From Streptomyces griseus (lineage in GTDB: Bacteria > Actinomycetota > Actinomycetes > Streptomycetales > Streptomycetaceae): DNA of 64,000 bases. Below are positions 41,392 to 50,424 of this stretch, in pieces. A model generated the notes under the pieces. The model was given only the letters and a program-made list of their open reading frames with translations. It searched no databases and was not told the origin of the DNA. The stretch lies in contig NZ_UAVD01000032.1 in the NCBI RefSeq assembly GCF_900460065.1, forward strand, positions 248,001 through 312,000. Reading direction: 5' to 3'. Both the position numbers and the translations under genes were made by a program. How positions within the stretch are numbered: position 1 is the stretch's first letter; every line of letters begins with the position of its first letter.

Positions 41392-42303
41392 TCAGCTGCC
41401 GGTCAGGGCCGAGGTCCGCAGGGCCACCGCCACCGCGAACAGGCCCGCCAGCACCAGCCCGCCCGCGAGCTGCGCCGGCCACACCCGCAGCTTCGCCGGG
41501 GCGAAGGCGAGCCCGTACGTCACCAGCGCCCCGGTCAGCAGCCCGCCCAGGTGCCCCTGCCACGAGGTGAACAGGGCCGAGAGAACCATCCAGACCAGGA
41601 ACCCGGCCATGAAGCGGTTGACGGCGGCCATGTCATGGCCGAGCCGCCGGTGGATGACCCAGTACGCCGCCGCCAGCCCGAAGACCGCGCCGGAGGCGCC
41701 GACCGTCGAGGTGTCCGGGGCCAGCAGGTACACCAGGACCGAACCGCCCACCGCCGACAGCAGGTACAGCGCCAGATAGCGGGCCCGCCCGAGCTGGCCC
41801 TCCACGGCCCGGCCGATGTTCCACAGCGCGAACATGTTGAACACCAGGTGCATCACCCCGAACGAGGCGTCCGGCGGGAGGTGCAGGAAGGCCCCGGTCA
41901 CCAGCCGGTACCACTCCCCGTCCGCGATGCCCGTCAGGTCGTACCCGGGATACGTGTCACCCCGGTAGTAGTACTGCTCGCCGTCCGGCCCCGTGAGCGC
42001 CGCCCCGAGCACCGCGAACCGGTCCACGATCTCCGGCCTGACCACCTCGCCGATGTAGACGAGGACGTTGAGCGCCATCAGGACGTACGTCACGACCGGC
42101 GCGGTCGCCCGGGACACCGCGCCGCCGAAGACCGTACGGGCCTGGCGCACCGAGCGCTGCCCCTCCTTCACGCACTCCACGCAGTGGTGCCCGACGGACG
42201 CCTCCCGCATGCAGTCCGGGCAGATGTAGCGGTCGCAACGGGTGCAGCGGACATACGTCTCGTAGGACGGATGGCGGTAACACGCGGTGGCGGCGGCCTC
42301 CAT
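41392..42303 (-). CDS. Rhomboid-family intramembrane serine protease with N-terminal zinc finger
   Basis: The 303-residue protein starts with a B-box-like zinc region: CYRHPSYETYVRCTRCDRYICPDC in pieces, then HHCVEC (Cys/His between residues 8 and 44). A rhomboid core of six to seven helices follows. The catalytic dyad is S204 in VGASGAVFGL and H251 in WQGHLGGLLTG, with the conserved HLVFNMFALW (N156) before. ATG 42303 has AAGGAG upstream. A peptide-binding or protein-binding role for the zinc finger is likely; substrates are unknown. It is divergent from the vWA gene. Confidence 0.93.
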   Translation of the reverse strand: MEAAATACYRHPSYETYVRCTRCDRYICPDCMREASVGHHCVECVKEGQRSVRQARTVFGGAVSRATAPVVTYVLMALNVLVYIGEVVRPEIVDRFAVLGAALTGPDGEQYYYRGDTYPGYDLTGIADGEWYRLVTGAFLHLPPDASFGVMHLVFNMFALWNIGRAVEGQLGRARYLALYLLSAVGGSVLVYLLAPDTSTVGASGAVFGLAAAYWVIHRRLGHDMAAVNRFMAGFLVWMVLSALFTSWQGHLGGLLTGALVTYGLAFAPAKLRVWPAQLAGGLVLAGLFAVAVALRTSALTGS

Positions 42304-42446
42304 GGCCGGCTCCTTCACTGGGGATGTGCAACGGGGCCGGTGGGGGCGGCGGCGATCAAGATAGCGAACCCGGGCGGTGGGCCGTGTGCCCGGGGCCGGG
42401 CGGTGGCCTAGGCTCAAGGTCCGCGGAGCACAGAAGGGGGGCCGCC

Positions 42447-43196
42447 GTGCAGGGTGCGGACACGGCCGTGGGCACCGGCCCGGCCATCAGCCTCACGAAG
42501 GTGAGGGAGACGGCTCCGGCCCTGGTCGGCCACTACCGGAGCGCCGGCATCTCGCTGGAGAAGCACGGACTGGGCGGTCACCGCGCGGCCGTCTACCTCG
42601 TCGTCGACCACTCCGGCTCGATGCGGCCGTACTACAACGACGGCAGTGTCCAGGCGCTGGCCGACCGGGTGCTGGGCCTGTCGTCCCACCTCGACGACGA
42701 CGGCACGGTGCCGGTCGTCTTCTTCTCCACCGACGTCGACGCGGTCACCGACATCGCCCTCGGCAACCACCACGGCCGGATCGACGAGATCCGGGCGGGT
42801 CTCGGGCACATGGGGAAGACCAGCTACCACCTGGCGATGGACGCGGTCATCGACCACTACCTCGACAGCGGCTCCACCGCGCCCGCCCTGGTCGTCTTCC
42901 AGACGGACGGCGGGCCGATCAACAAACTCGCCGCCGAACGGTATCTCTGCAAGGCCGCGAAGCTGCCCCTGTTCTGGCAGTTCGTCGGCTTCGGCAACAC
43001 CCGCAGCAGCCAGTTCGACTTCCTCCGCAAGCTCGACGAGCTGGCCGTCCCCGCCAGGCGGACCGTCGACAACGCCGGGTACTTCCACGCCGGCCAGGAC
43101 CCCCGGAAGGTCCCCGACTCCGAGCTGTACGACCGGCTCGTCGCCGAGTTCCCGCTCTGGCTGGCCGCCGCCCGCGAGCAGGGGATCGTCCGATGA
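42447..43196 (+). CDS. von Willebrand factor A domain protein (TerY-like)
   Basis: This 249-residue protein is almost all one vWA domain of the tellurium-resistance-associated type. AAVYLVVDHSGSMRPYY carries the MIDAS metal motif DxSxS (D54, S56, S58), MGKTSYHLAM the MIDAS Thr, and VVFQTDGGPIN the last Asp. Proteins of this kind sit in Ter-type stress complexes, but no TerD or TerC homologue is adjacent. It overlaps hutD by 4 nt. TAGGCT at 42409-42414 could be its -10. Partner and role are unknown. Confidence 0.87.
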   Translation: MQGADTAVGTGPAISLTKVRETAPALVGHYRSAGISLEKHGLGGHRAAVYLVVDHSGSMRPYYNDGSVQALADRVLGLSSHLDDDGTVPVVFFSTDVDAVTDIALGNHHGRIDEIRAGLGHMGKTSYHLAMDAVIDHYLDSGSTAPALVVFQTDGGPINKLAAERYLCKAAKLPLFWQFVGFGNTRSSQFDFLRKLDELAVPARRTVDNAGYFHAGQDPRKVPDSELYDRLVAEFPLWLAAAREQGIVR

Positions 43197-43756
43197 CGGT
43201 ACGGATCCTGCGCGCCGCCGACCGCGCGCCCGCCCCCTGGAAGAACGGCGGCGGGACCGTCCGTGAGGTCGCCACCGGCCCCGAGGGCGCGGGAGCGGAC
43301 GCCTTCGACTGGCGGGTGAGCCTGGCGGACGTCACCGCCGACGGGCCGTTCTCCGCCTTCCCCGGCGTGGACCGCGTTCTCACCGTGGTCGAGGGCGCGG
43401 GCATGGACCTCGTCGTCGGCGGCGAGCACCACATCGTCGACGAGCCCCTGTGGCCGCACGGCTTCCCCGGCGACCTGCCCACCGAGGGCTTCCTGCTGGG
43501 CGGCCCCGTCGTCAACCTCAACGTCATGTACCGCAGGGCCCGTACGCGGGCGGAGACCGCCGTCGTCTGCGGCACGGTCCGCCTGCTGCCACCGGAGGGC
43601 GGCGCGGTGCTCGCCGTCTCCCTGGACGACGGCGCGGAGCTGGAGAGCGGTGGCGTCCGGCTGGACCGCTACGACGCGGTGCTGGCGGCCGGGGTGTCCC
43701 CCGGGGTCCTGCGGACGATGGGCCAGGCGGTGCTCATCACGTTCTCCGGGGTGTGA
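43193..43756 (+). CDS. HutD-family protein
   Basis: The 187-residue cupin-like protein matches the HutD/Ves family: ILRAADRAPAPWKNGGGTVREVATGP at the start is diagnostic, followed by FDWRVSLADVTADGPFSAFPGVDRVLTVVEG and LNVMYRRAR. HutD is linked to histidine utilisation in Pseudomonas, where it appears to limit pathway activity, but no hut genes are nearby here. Its ATG lies inside the vWA stop, so the two are co-translated. A function in histidine breakdown is unproven in this context. Confidence 0.85.
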   Translation: MTVRILRAADRAPAPWKNGGGTVREVATGPEGAGADAFDWRVSLADVTADGPFSAFPGVDRVLTVVEGAGMDLVVGGEHHIVDEPLWPHGFPGDLPTEGFLLGGPVVNLNVMYRRARTRAETAVVCGTVRLLPPEGGAVLAVSLDDGAELESGGVRLDRYDAVLAAGVSPGVLRTMGQAVLITFSGV

Positions 43757-43858
43757 CCGACCCGCCCCGGGCCCCCGTCGGCGGGAAACGCGGCCCCCGG
43801 CGCCTGCCCCGGGCCCCGGGGGGCGGGAAACCCGGGTGCCGATGGCCCCGCCGGGGGA

Positions 43859-43864
43859 TACGGT
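43859..43864 (+). promoter_or_regulatory. Candidate -10 of a leaderless acetyltransferase gene
   Basis: TACGGT fits TANNNT and ends 7 nt before ATG 43872, which has no ribosome site. Confidence 0.35.
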
Positions 43865-43871
43865 CGCGCGC

Positions 43872-44360
43872 ATGCCCGAGAACGCGTCCCGCAGCACCGT
43901 GATCCGCCGCTACGCCCCCGAGGACGAGGACGCGGCGGTGGACGTCTGGTCCCGGGCCGGCGGCCCGGCCCACCCCTTCATCCCCGGCGAGGGCGAGGGC
44001 GAGCGCGCCCGCAAGATGCGGGAGGTCTATCTCGTCCACGCCGAGAACTGGGTCGCCGAGACGGACGGCCGCGTGGTGGCCCTCCTGGGGCTCCTCGGCG
44101 CCGAGATCGGCGGCCTCTTCGTCGCCCCGGAGGCACAGGGCACCGGGGTGGGCCGCCGGCTGGTCGAACACGCGGCGGCGCTGCACGGGGCGTTGACCCT
44201 GGAGGTGTACGAGAAGAACACGGCGGCACGGGGCTTCTACGCCCGGCTGGGCTTCGTGGAGGAGAGCCGCCGCGTCGACGAGGAGTATGACGAGGTCATG
44301 CTGAAGCTCGCCCGGCCGGCTCCGGAGCACCCCGCCCGAGGCCGTGCGGCGGATACGTGA
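43872..44360 (+). CDS. GNAT-family N-acetyltransferase
   Basis: The 162-residue protein is a compact GNAT enzyme. The acetyl-CoA-binding motif A reads IGGLFVAPEAQGTGVGRRLVEHA, with the Q/R-x-x-G-x-G/A loop QGTGVG, and motif B is EKNTAARGFYARLGFVEESRR. These features define the fold but not the acceptor. It begins 115 nt after hutD and probably has its own leaderless promoter. A run of TGACC repeats begins within its stop codon. Confidence 0.86.
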   Translation: MPENASRSTVIRRYAPEDEDAAVDVWSRAGGPAHPFIPGEGEGERARKMREVYLVHAENWVAETDGRVVALLGLLGAEIGGLFVAPEAQGTGVGRRLVEHAAALHGALTLEVYEKNTAARGFYARLGFVEESRRVDEEYDEVMLKLARPAPEHPARGRAADT

Positions 44361-44382
44361 CCTGACCTGACCTGACCTGACA
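44358..44382 (+). repeat. Pentanucleotide tandem repeat TGACC
   Basis: Four perfect TGACC units and a fifth TGACA run from 44358 to 44382, starting at the stop codon of the acetyltransferase gene. GGACG-type units follow to about 44407. Such a microsatellite is rare in this genome type and may vary between strains. Confidence 0.9.
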
Positions 44383-44464
44383 GGACGGGACGGAAAGGGA
44401 CGGGACGGCGCGGCGGTGACGGCGGCCGGTTCGCCGGAATCCGTCCGCCTGTCGCGCGCGAATA

Positions 44465-44481
44465 CCGACAGGAGCTGTCGG
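44465..44481. promoter_or_regulatory. Inverted repeat before the PNPOx-type gene
   Basis: CCGACAG (44465-44471) and CTGTCGG (44475-44481) form a perfect 7-bp dyad with a 3-bp spacer, 15 bp before ATG 44496. It could be an operator or end the preceding transcript. Confidence 0.4.
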
Positions 44482-44495
44482 GTATCCGGTGTTCC

Positions 44496-45029
44496 ATGGC
44501 GACCATGACGTCTTCATCGCCTACGCACGCCCCTGTCTCCTGGGACGGCTTCGCCACCGCCGAGCCCGAGTTCGCCGACACCGTGCGAGCCCGCTTCCGG
44601 CTCTACAAGCACCACGTCCTGGCCACCCTGCGGAAGGACGGCTCGCCCCGGGTCACCGGCCTGGAGGCCGACTTCCGCTTCGGCGAACTGCTCCTCGGCA
44701 TGATGCCGAACTCCCTCAAAGCCCTGGACCTGCGGCGCGATCCGCGCTTCGCGCTCCAGGCCAACCCCGGACCCGACGCCGAGATGAACGACGGGGACGT
44801 CCGCGTCAGCGGCCGGGCCGTGGAGATCACCGACCCGCGGGTGATCGCCCGCTTCATCGAGGAGGCGACCCCGCCGGAGCCCTTCCACCTCTTCCGGGCG
44901 GAGCTGACCGAGGTCGTCCGCATCGGGCTCGACGGCGAGGCGCTCGTCATCCGGTCCTGGCGTCCCGGGCAGCCGCTGCGCACCGTGCGCCGCACCGGCG
45001 ACGACACCCCGCCGACCGACGTGTCCTGA
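44496..45029 (+). CDS. Pyridoxamine-5'-phosphate-oxidase-fold protein
   Basis: The 177-residue protein has a split-barrel flavin-binding fold of the PNPOx-like type: FRLYKHHVLATLRKDGSPRVTGLEADFRFGELLLGM is typical of the FMN or F420-binding strand region, then DLRRDPRFALQANPG and GRAVEITDPRVIARF. The cofactor cannot be decided from sequence. An ATG three codons later is another start; neither has a good ribosome site. It is convergent with the acyl-CoA dehydrogenase genes, 25 nt away. Confidence 0.78.
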   Translation: MATMTSSSPTHAPVSWDGFATAEPEFADTVRARFRLYKHHVLATLRKDGSPRVTGLEADFRFGELLLGMMPNSLKALDLRRDPRFALQANPGPDAEMNDGDVRVSGRAVEITDPRVIARFIEEATPPEPFHLFRAELTEVVRIGLDGEALVIRSWRPGQPLRTVRRTGDDTPPTDVS

Positions 45030-45054
45030 ACCCGGACGGGGCCGGCCCGGGGCC

Positions 45055-46041
45055 TCAGCCCGCCAGCACCCGGGCCCGGCAGGCGGACGGCGCACCCCAG
45101 GCGTCCCGCAGCGGCCGGGCCCGGCGCAGCCACCACGCGAGGTCCAGCTCCTCGGTGTAGCCGACCGCTCCGTGCGCCTGGAGCGCGGTGCGGGCCGCCG
45201 CGTACCCCGCCTCGCCCGCCGTCGCCTTCGCCGCCGCGACCGCCGCCCCCGCCCTGGCCGGCCCGTCCGCCAGTTCCACCGCCGCCCCGTACAGCAGCGG
45301 GCGCGCGAACTCCAGGCCGAGCAGGGTGTCCGCGAGGCGGTGCTTGACCGCCTGGAACGACCCGACGGGCACCCCGAACTGGGTGCGCTGCTTCACGTAC
45401 GCCACGGTCGCCCGCAGCAGCTCCTCCCCGCAGCCCAGGGCCAGGGCCGCCGTGGCGAAGGACGCCCAGGTCTCCGCCGCCCGTGCCGCCGCCCGTATCG
45501 CCGGGCCCTCGGCGACCGGCGCGCCGCCCGGCTCCGGCCGGAACAGACGCCGCGCCGGATCCGCCGACGCCGACGGCTCCCCGGGGCCCGCCGCGAGCCG
45601 CAGTTCGTCGCCGTCCACCGTGAACACCGCGTCCGCCGCGTCCGCGTCCAGGGCGTAGGACCCGGGCCCCTCCGGGACCAGCGACACCACCGCCGTGCCC
45701 GCGGCGATCCTCGGCAGCCACTCCGCCGCCGCCGGCCCGCCCGCCCCGCCCAGCAGCACCCCGGCCGCCAGGGTCTCCGCCACCGGTCCGGGCACCGCGT
45801 GCCGCCCCAGCTCGACGCAGGCGACGGCCACCTCCACGGGGAGCGGCCCCAGACCCCCGTACGCCTCGGGCACCGCCAGCGCGAACACCCCCGCCTCCGC
45901 GAGCCGCCCCCACAGGGCCCTACCCGGGGCGCGGTCCCCGGCGGCCCACGCCCGCAGCACGGCCGGGGTGTCCGCCGCCGTCAGCATCGCGTCCAGCGAC
46001 CGGCGAAACTCCCGCTGCTCGTCGTCGAGGAGGAAACGCAT
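45055..46041 (-). CDS. ipdE2: Acyl-CoA dehydrogenase, IpdE2-like small subunit
   Basis: The 328-residue protein is a short acyl-CoA dehydrogenase family member. It shows MRFLLDDEQREFRRSLDAML, PEAYGGLGPLPVEVAVACVELGRHAVPGPVAETLAAG (in pieces), VAYVKQRTQFGVPVGSFQAVKHRLADTL and LQAHGAVGYTEELDLAWWLRRA. Its length and pairing with a longer dehydrogenase match mycobacterial IpdE2 (FadE33), which forms a heterotetramer with IpdE1. In that pathway the pair oxidises a hydrindane-propionyl-CoA from steroid rings C/D. The ATG and the ipdE1-like stop share one base. Symbol is by similarity and context. Confidence 0.82.
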   Translation of the reverse strand: MRFLLDDEQREFRRSLDAMLTAADTPAVLRAWAAGDRAPGRALWGRLAEAGVFALAVPEAYGGLGPLPVEVAVACVELGRHAVPGPVAETLAAGVLLGGAGGPAAAEWLPRIAAGTAVVSLVPEGPGSYALDADAADAVFTVDGDELRLAAGPGEPSASADPARRLFRPEPGGAPVAEGPAIRAAARAAETWASFATAALALGCGEELLRATVAYVKQRTQFGVPVGSFQAVKHRLADTLLGLEFARPLLYGAAVELADGPARAGAAVAAAKATAGEAGYAAARTALQAHGAVGYTEELDLAWWLRRARPLRDAWGAPSACRARVLAG

Positions 46042-47186
46042 CAGCGCCGTCCCTTCGGCAGGCCGAGCAGCCGCTCGGCGATGATGTCCCGCTGGATCTC
46101 GTTGGTCCCGGCGTACACCGGGCCCGCCAGCGCGAAGACGTACCCCTCCGCCCACGCGGTGTCCGCCCGTTCCGCGTCCGGGCCCAGCAGGTCGAGCGCC
46201 GTCTCGTGCAGCGCGATGTCGTAACTCGACCAGAACACCTTGTTCAGGCTGGACTCGGGCCCCAGCGAGGCCCCCGCCGCGAACCGGGACGCGGAGGCGG
46301 CGGTGAACAGCTGGTAGGCCCGCGCCCCGATCACCGCGTCCGCCACCCGGTCCCGCAGCGCCGTGTCCGCAGGGTCGCCCGCCTCCCGCCACAGGGCCCG
46401 CAACCGGTCGGCGGCGGCCAGGAAACGGCCGGGGGAGCGGAGGGTGAGGCCGCGCTCGTCGCCGGTGGCCGACATGGCGATGCGCCAGCCCTGCCCCGGC
46501 TCCCCGATGACGTCCGCGTCCGGTACGAAGACCTCGTCGAGGAAGATCTCGGCGAACGCGGGCTTCCCGTCCAGCCGCCCGATCGGACGCACGGTGACCC
46601 CGGGGTCCCGCAGCCCGAACATCAGATACGTCAGCCCCTGGTGCGGTCTCGCCGCCCCCGGGTCCGTACGGAAGATCCCGAACGCCCGGTCCGCGAACGC
46701 CGCCCGCGAGGACCACGTCTTCTGCCCCGACAGCAGCCAGCCGCCCCCGGTCCGCACCGCCCGCGACCGCAGCGCCGCCAGGTCCGACCCGGCCTCCGGC
46801 TCCGACCAGGCCTGCGCCCAGACGACCTCGCCGCCCGCCATCGGGGGCAGCACCCGGGCCCGCTGCTCCGCCGTGCCGTGGGCGAGGAGGGTCGGGGCGA
46901 GGAGGCTGATCCCGTTCTGCGCGACCCGGCCCGGCGCGCCCGCCGCCCAGTACTCCTCCTCGAACGCCAGCCAGCCGAAGAGATCCGCGCCCCGGCCCCC
47001 GTACTCCTCGGGCCAGGAGACCGCCGACCAGCGCCCGGAGTGCAGCAGCGCCTCCCACTCCCGGTGCGCGGCGAACCCCTCCCCGGTCTCCAGGGAGGGC
47101 AGCGGCCGGGGCGGTACGTGCTCCCGGAGCCAGTCCCGGGCCTCGGCCCGCAGGGCTGCCGTCCGTGCCGTCTGCGCCAGATCCAC
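46041..47186 (-). CDS. ipdE1: Acyl-CoA dehydrogenase, IpdE1-like large subunit
   Basis: This 381-residue flavin enzyme has the usual acyl-CoA dehydrogenase order: WSAVSWPEEYGGRGADL, VVWAQAWSEPEAGSDLAALRSRAV (FAD region), GQKTWSSRAAFADRAF, IFLDEVFVPDADVIGEPGQGW and the C-terminal AGPVYAGTNEIQRDIIAERLLGLPKG. Length and pairing fit mycobacterial IpdE1 (FadE30). GTG 47186 is preferred because GGAAGGCGG lies upstream; an ATG 18 codons earlier would place the KstR2-like box inside the coding region. The gene is divergent from ipdF with that box between them. Confidence 0.83.
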   Translation of the reverse strand: MDLAQTARTAALRAEARDWLREHVPPRPLPSLETGEGFAAHREWEALLHSGRWSAVSWPEEYGGRGADLFGWLAFEEEYWAAGAPGRVAQNGISLLAPTLLAHGTAEQRARVLPPMAGGEVVWAQAWSEPEAGSDLAALRSRAVRTGGGWLLSGQKTWSSRAAFADRAFGIFRTDPGAARPHQGLTYLMFGLRDPGVTVRPIGRLDGKPAFAEIFLDEVFVPDADVIGEPGQGWRIAMSATGDERGLTLRSPGRFLAAADRLRALWREAGDPADTALRDRVADAVIGARAYQLFTAASASRFAAGASLGPESSLNKVFWSSYDIALHETALDLLGPDAERADTAWAEGYVFALAGPVYAGTNEIQRDIIAERLLGLPKGRR

Positions 47187-47232
47187 GAGGCACCCGCCTT
47201 CCGTCCGGTCGGCGGCGTCGCCGAGAGCGTTC

Positions 47233-47252
47233 CCTAACAAGTGTTTGGTAGG
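47233..47252. promoter_or_regulatory. KstR2-like operator between ipdE1 and ipdF
   Basis: CCTAACAAGTGTTTGGTAGG is an imperfect palindrome. Its core AACAAGTGTTTGGT (47236-47249) matches 9 of 10 fixed positions of the KstR2 motif AnCAAGnnCTTGnT. On the other strand ACCAAACACTTGTTAGG recurs with one change at 55931. Confidence 0.75.
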
Positions 47253-47297
47253 TTAACGTACGACCCAGAGACCGTCGAGAAGCCGGGGGACCGGGCC

Positions 47298-48080
47298 ATG
47301 GACACACCGCCGTACCTGCCGGGACACGGACTGCTGGCCGGCCGCACCGCCGTCGTCACCGCCGCCGCCGGAGCCGGGATCGGCGGCGCGACCGCCCGCC
47401 GCTTCCTGGAGGAGGGCGCCCGCGTCGTGATCGGCGACGCCCACGCCCGCCGGCTGAAGGAGACCGCCCACGCCCTGGCCGACGCGTTCGGACCCGACCG
47501 CGTCACCCACCTCGCCTGCGACGTCACCGACGAGGAGCAGGTGGCCGCCCTCTTCGCGCACGCCGAGAACGCCCACGGCGGCCTCGACATCGTCGTCAAC
47601 AACGCGGGCCTCGGCGGCACCGCCGAACTCACCGAGATGACCGACGACCAGTGGACCAGGATCCTCGACGTCACCCTCAACGGCACCTTCCGCTGCACCC
47701 GGGCCGCCCTCCGCTCCCTCAAGGCCGCCGGCACCGGGGGAGTCCTCGTCAACAACGCCTCCGTCGTCGGCTGGCGCGCCCAGCGCGGCCAGGCCCACTA
47801 CGCCGCCGCCAAGGCCGGCGTCATGGCCCTCACCCGCTGCGCCGCCGTCGAGGCCGCCGACTACGGCGTTCGCGTCAACGCCGTCGCCCCCAGCCTCGCC
47901 ATGCACCCCCACCTCGCCAAGGTCACCTCCGCCGAACTCCTCGCCGAACTCACCGCGAAGGAGGCCTTCGGCCGGTACGCCGAACCCTGGGAGGTCGCCA
48001 ACGTCATCGTCTTCCTCGCCAGCGGCTACTCCTCGTACATGACCGGCGAGGTCGTCCCCGTCAGCAGCCAGCATGCGTGA
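47298..48080 (+). CDS. ipdF: Short-chain dehydrogenase, IpdF-like
   Basis: The 260-residue SDR follows the mycobacterial IpdF (Rv3559c) very closely in motifs: PGHGLLAGRTAVVTAAAGAGIGGATARRFL (cofactor loop, in pieces), CDVTDEEQVAALF, VNNAGLGG, NNASVVGWRAQRGQAHYAAAKAGV with Ser, Tyr and Lys of the active site, NAVAPSLAMH and the end SSYMTGEVVPVSSQH. IpdF oxidises the 5-hydroxy group of a hydrindanone intermediate in steroid ring C/D breakdown. ATG 47298 is preceded by GGGGGA. It leads the plus-strand half of the cluster with kstR2 and fadA6. Confidence 0.87.
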   Translation: MDTPPYLPGHGLLAGRTAVVTAAAGAGIGGATARRFLEEGARVVIGDAHARRLKETAHALADAFGPDRVTHLACDVTDEEQVAALFAHAENAHGGLDIVVNNAGLGGTAELTEMTDDQWTRILDVTLNGTFRCTRAALRSLKAAGTGGVLVNNASVVGWRAQRGQAHYAAAKAGVMALTRCAAVEAADYGVRVNAVAPSLAMHPHLAKVTSAELLAELTAKEAFGRYAEPWEVANVIVFLASGYSSYMTGEVVPVSSQHA

Positions 48081-48098
48081 ACACACAGGCCGTGGAAG

Positions 48099-48104
48099 GA
48101 CAAT
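48099..48104 (+). promoter_or_regulatory. Candidate -10 of leaderless kstR2
   Basis: GACAAT ends 6 nt before GTG 48111 and no ribosome site is visible. It would give the regulator its own transcript besides any read-through from ipdF. Confidence 0.45.
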
Positions 48105-48110
48105 GGCCGG

Positions 48111-48722
48111 GTGTCTACCAAGAAGAAGCCCCAGGTGACCCCCACGCCGGAGCGACGCCAGGAACTGCTCGCCACCGCCGCCGAGGTCTTCGCCGCCCAC
48201 GGATACAACGCCACCACCGTCCGCCGGATCGCGGACGAGGCCGGGATGCTCGCGGGCAGCCTCTACTACCACTTCGATTCCAAGGAATCGATGATCGACG
48301 AGATCCTCTCCACCTTCCTCGACGAGCTCTGGCAGGGCTACGACACGGTCCTCGCGGCCCGCCTCGGCCCCCGCGAGACCATCGAGGCCCTGGTCACCGA
48401 GTCCTTCCGCGAGATCGACCGGCACCGCCCCGCCGTCGCGATCTACCAGAAGGAGTCCAAGCACCTCGCCACCCAGCCGCGCTTCGCCTACCTCGCCGAC
48501 TCGCAGACCAAGTTCGAGGAGGCCTGGCTCGGCACCCTGGAACGCGGCGTCGCCGAAGGCGCCTTCCGCGACGACCTCGACATCCGCCTCACCTACCGCT
48601 TCGTCCGCGACACCGTCTGGGTCGCGGCCTCCTGGTACCGGCCCGGCGGACACCACAGCCCCGAGGAGATCGCCCGTCAGTACCTCTCGATGGTGCTCGA
48701 CGGAATCGCCCTGCGTACGTAA
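48111..48722 (+). CDS. kstR2: TetR-family repressor, KstR2-like
   Basis: The 203-residue protein is a TetR regulator whose body matches mycobacterial KstR2 (Rv3557c) over its full length. The HTH shows FAAHGYNATTVRRIADEAGMLAGSLYYHFDSKESM in pieces. The ligand domain has EIDRHRPAVAIYQKESKHLATQPRFAYL, YRFVRDTVWVAASWYRPGG and QYLSMVLDGI. KstR2 releases DNA on binding the CoA ester of the C/D-ring propionate. Two KstR2-like boxes in this cluster lie in the divergent promoters, not upstream of this gene, so autoregulation could occur only through ipdF read-through. Confidence 0.87.
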   Translation: MSTKKKPQVTPTPERRQELLATAAEVFAAHGYNATTVRRIADEAGMLAGSLYYHFDSKESMIDEILSTFLDELWQGYDTVLAARLGPRETIEALVTESFREIDRHRPAVAIYQKESKHLATQPRFAYLADSQTKFEEAWLGTLERGVAEGAFRDDLDIRLTYRFVRDTVWVAASWYRPGGHHSPEEIARQYLSMVLDGIALRT

Positions 48723-48764
48723 CCGGAAACCGGTCCACCCCGAGCGCACCGAGGAGCAGCAGCC

Positions 48765-49922
<1,158 letters not shown>

Positions 49923-49981
49923 GGACCCCGCCGCACCCCCGCCCGGCACCGTCCGTACGCCCTCTGGTCAGCCAGGTTTTC

Positions 49982-50015
49982 CCTCCGGCGGCGTGGCGAG
50001 CCCCGCCGCCGGAGG
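49982..50015. terminator. Hairpin after fadA6
   Basis: CCTCCGGCGGC (49982-49992) pairs perfectly with GCCGCCGGAGG (50005-50015) around a 12-nt loop, 60 nt after the fadA6 stop and just before the cold-shock promoter. Confidence 0.7.
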
Positions 50016-50023
50016 AGAGGACG

Positions 50024-50032
50024 TGCTAGGGT
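50024..50032 (+). promoter_or_regulatory. Extended -10 promoter candidate of the cold-shock gene
   Basis: TGCTAGGGT contains the -10 TAGGGT (50027-50032) with an upstream TG. No good -35 is visible. Transcription from about 50039 would give a 160-nt leader. Confidence 0.5.
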
Positions 50033-50070
50033 GTTTCCCGTTGCAGTTTTGGTACCCATGAACTTTATGT

Positions 50071-50110
50071 GCGCCTGACGGGAATGCTTCCTCAGGCGCT
50101 TTATTGTTTT
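50071..50110 (+). terminator. Terminator-like hairpin in the cold-shock gene leader
   Basis: GCGCCTGA (50071-50078) pairs with TCAGGCGC (50092-50099), with a further GGAA/TTCC pairing inside the loop, and TTTATTGTTTT follows. This is a full intrinsic terminator located between the likely promoter and the start codon, so it may act as an attenuator. A second hairpin, GAATCCG/CGGATTC, lies at 50148-50168. Confidence 0.7.
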
Positions 50111-50198
50111 CCGGCTTTCTCCGGATGGGGCTCAATGCGGCGACTTGGAATCCGTAAAGTGCGGATTCTCGGCACTGCACCTCTTTTAGGAGAATGAC

Positions 50199-50402
50199 AT
50201 GGCTACTGGAACCGTGAAGTGGTTCAACTCGGAAAAGGGCTTCGGCTTCATCGAGCAGGACGGCGGCGGCGCCGACGTCTTCGCCCACTACTCCAACATC
50301 GCCACCTCGGGCTTCCGTGAGCTCCAGGAGGGCCAGAAGGTCTCCTTCGACGTCACGCAGGGCCAGAAGGGCCCGCAGGCGGAGAACATCGTCCCGGCCT
50401 AA
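50199..50402 (+). CDS. Cold-shock protein, CspA family
   Basis: The 67-residue protein is a single cold-shock domain that binds single-stranded RNA and DNA. It has TVKWFNSEKGFGFIEQDGG with the RNP1 motif KGFGFI, and RNP2 in VFAHYSNI, and ends PQAENIVPA. A strong AGGAG precedes the ATG. The leader of about 160 nt with two hairpins is typical of cold-regulated genes, and the next gene downstream encodes an RNA helicase. It sits between two halves of the catabolic cluster. Confidence 0.95.
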   Translation: MATGTVKWFNSEKGFGFIEQDGGGADVFAHYSNIATSGFRELQEGQKVSFDVTQGQKGPQAENIVPA

Positions 50403-50424
50403 TCGCTGGACGCGTACCTCGCTG

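Noticed and set aside
42447..43756. A tellurium-resistance (Ter) operon
   Set aside because: The vWA protein is TerY-like, but no TerD, TerC or TerB homologue is present nearby.
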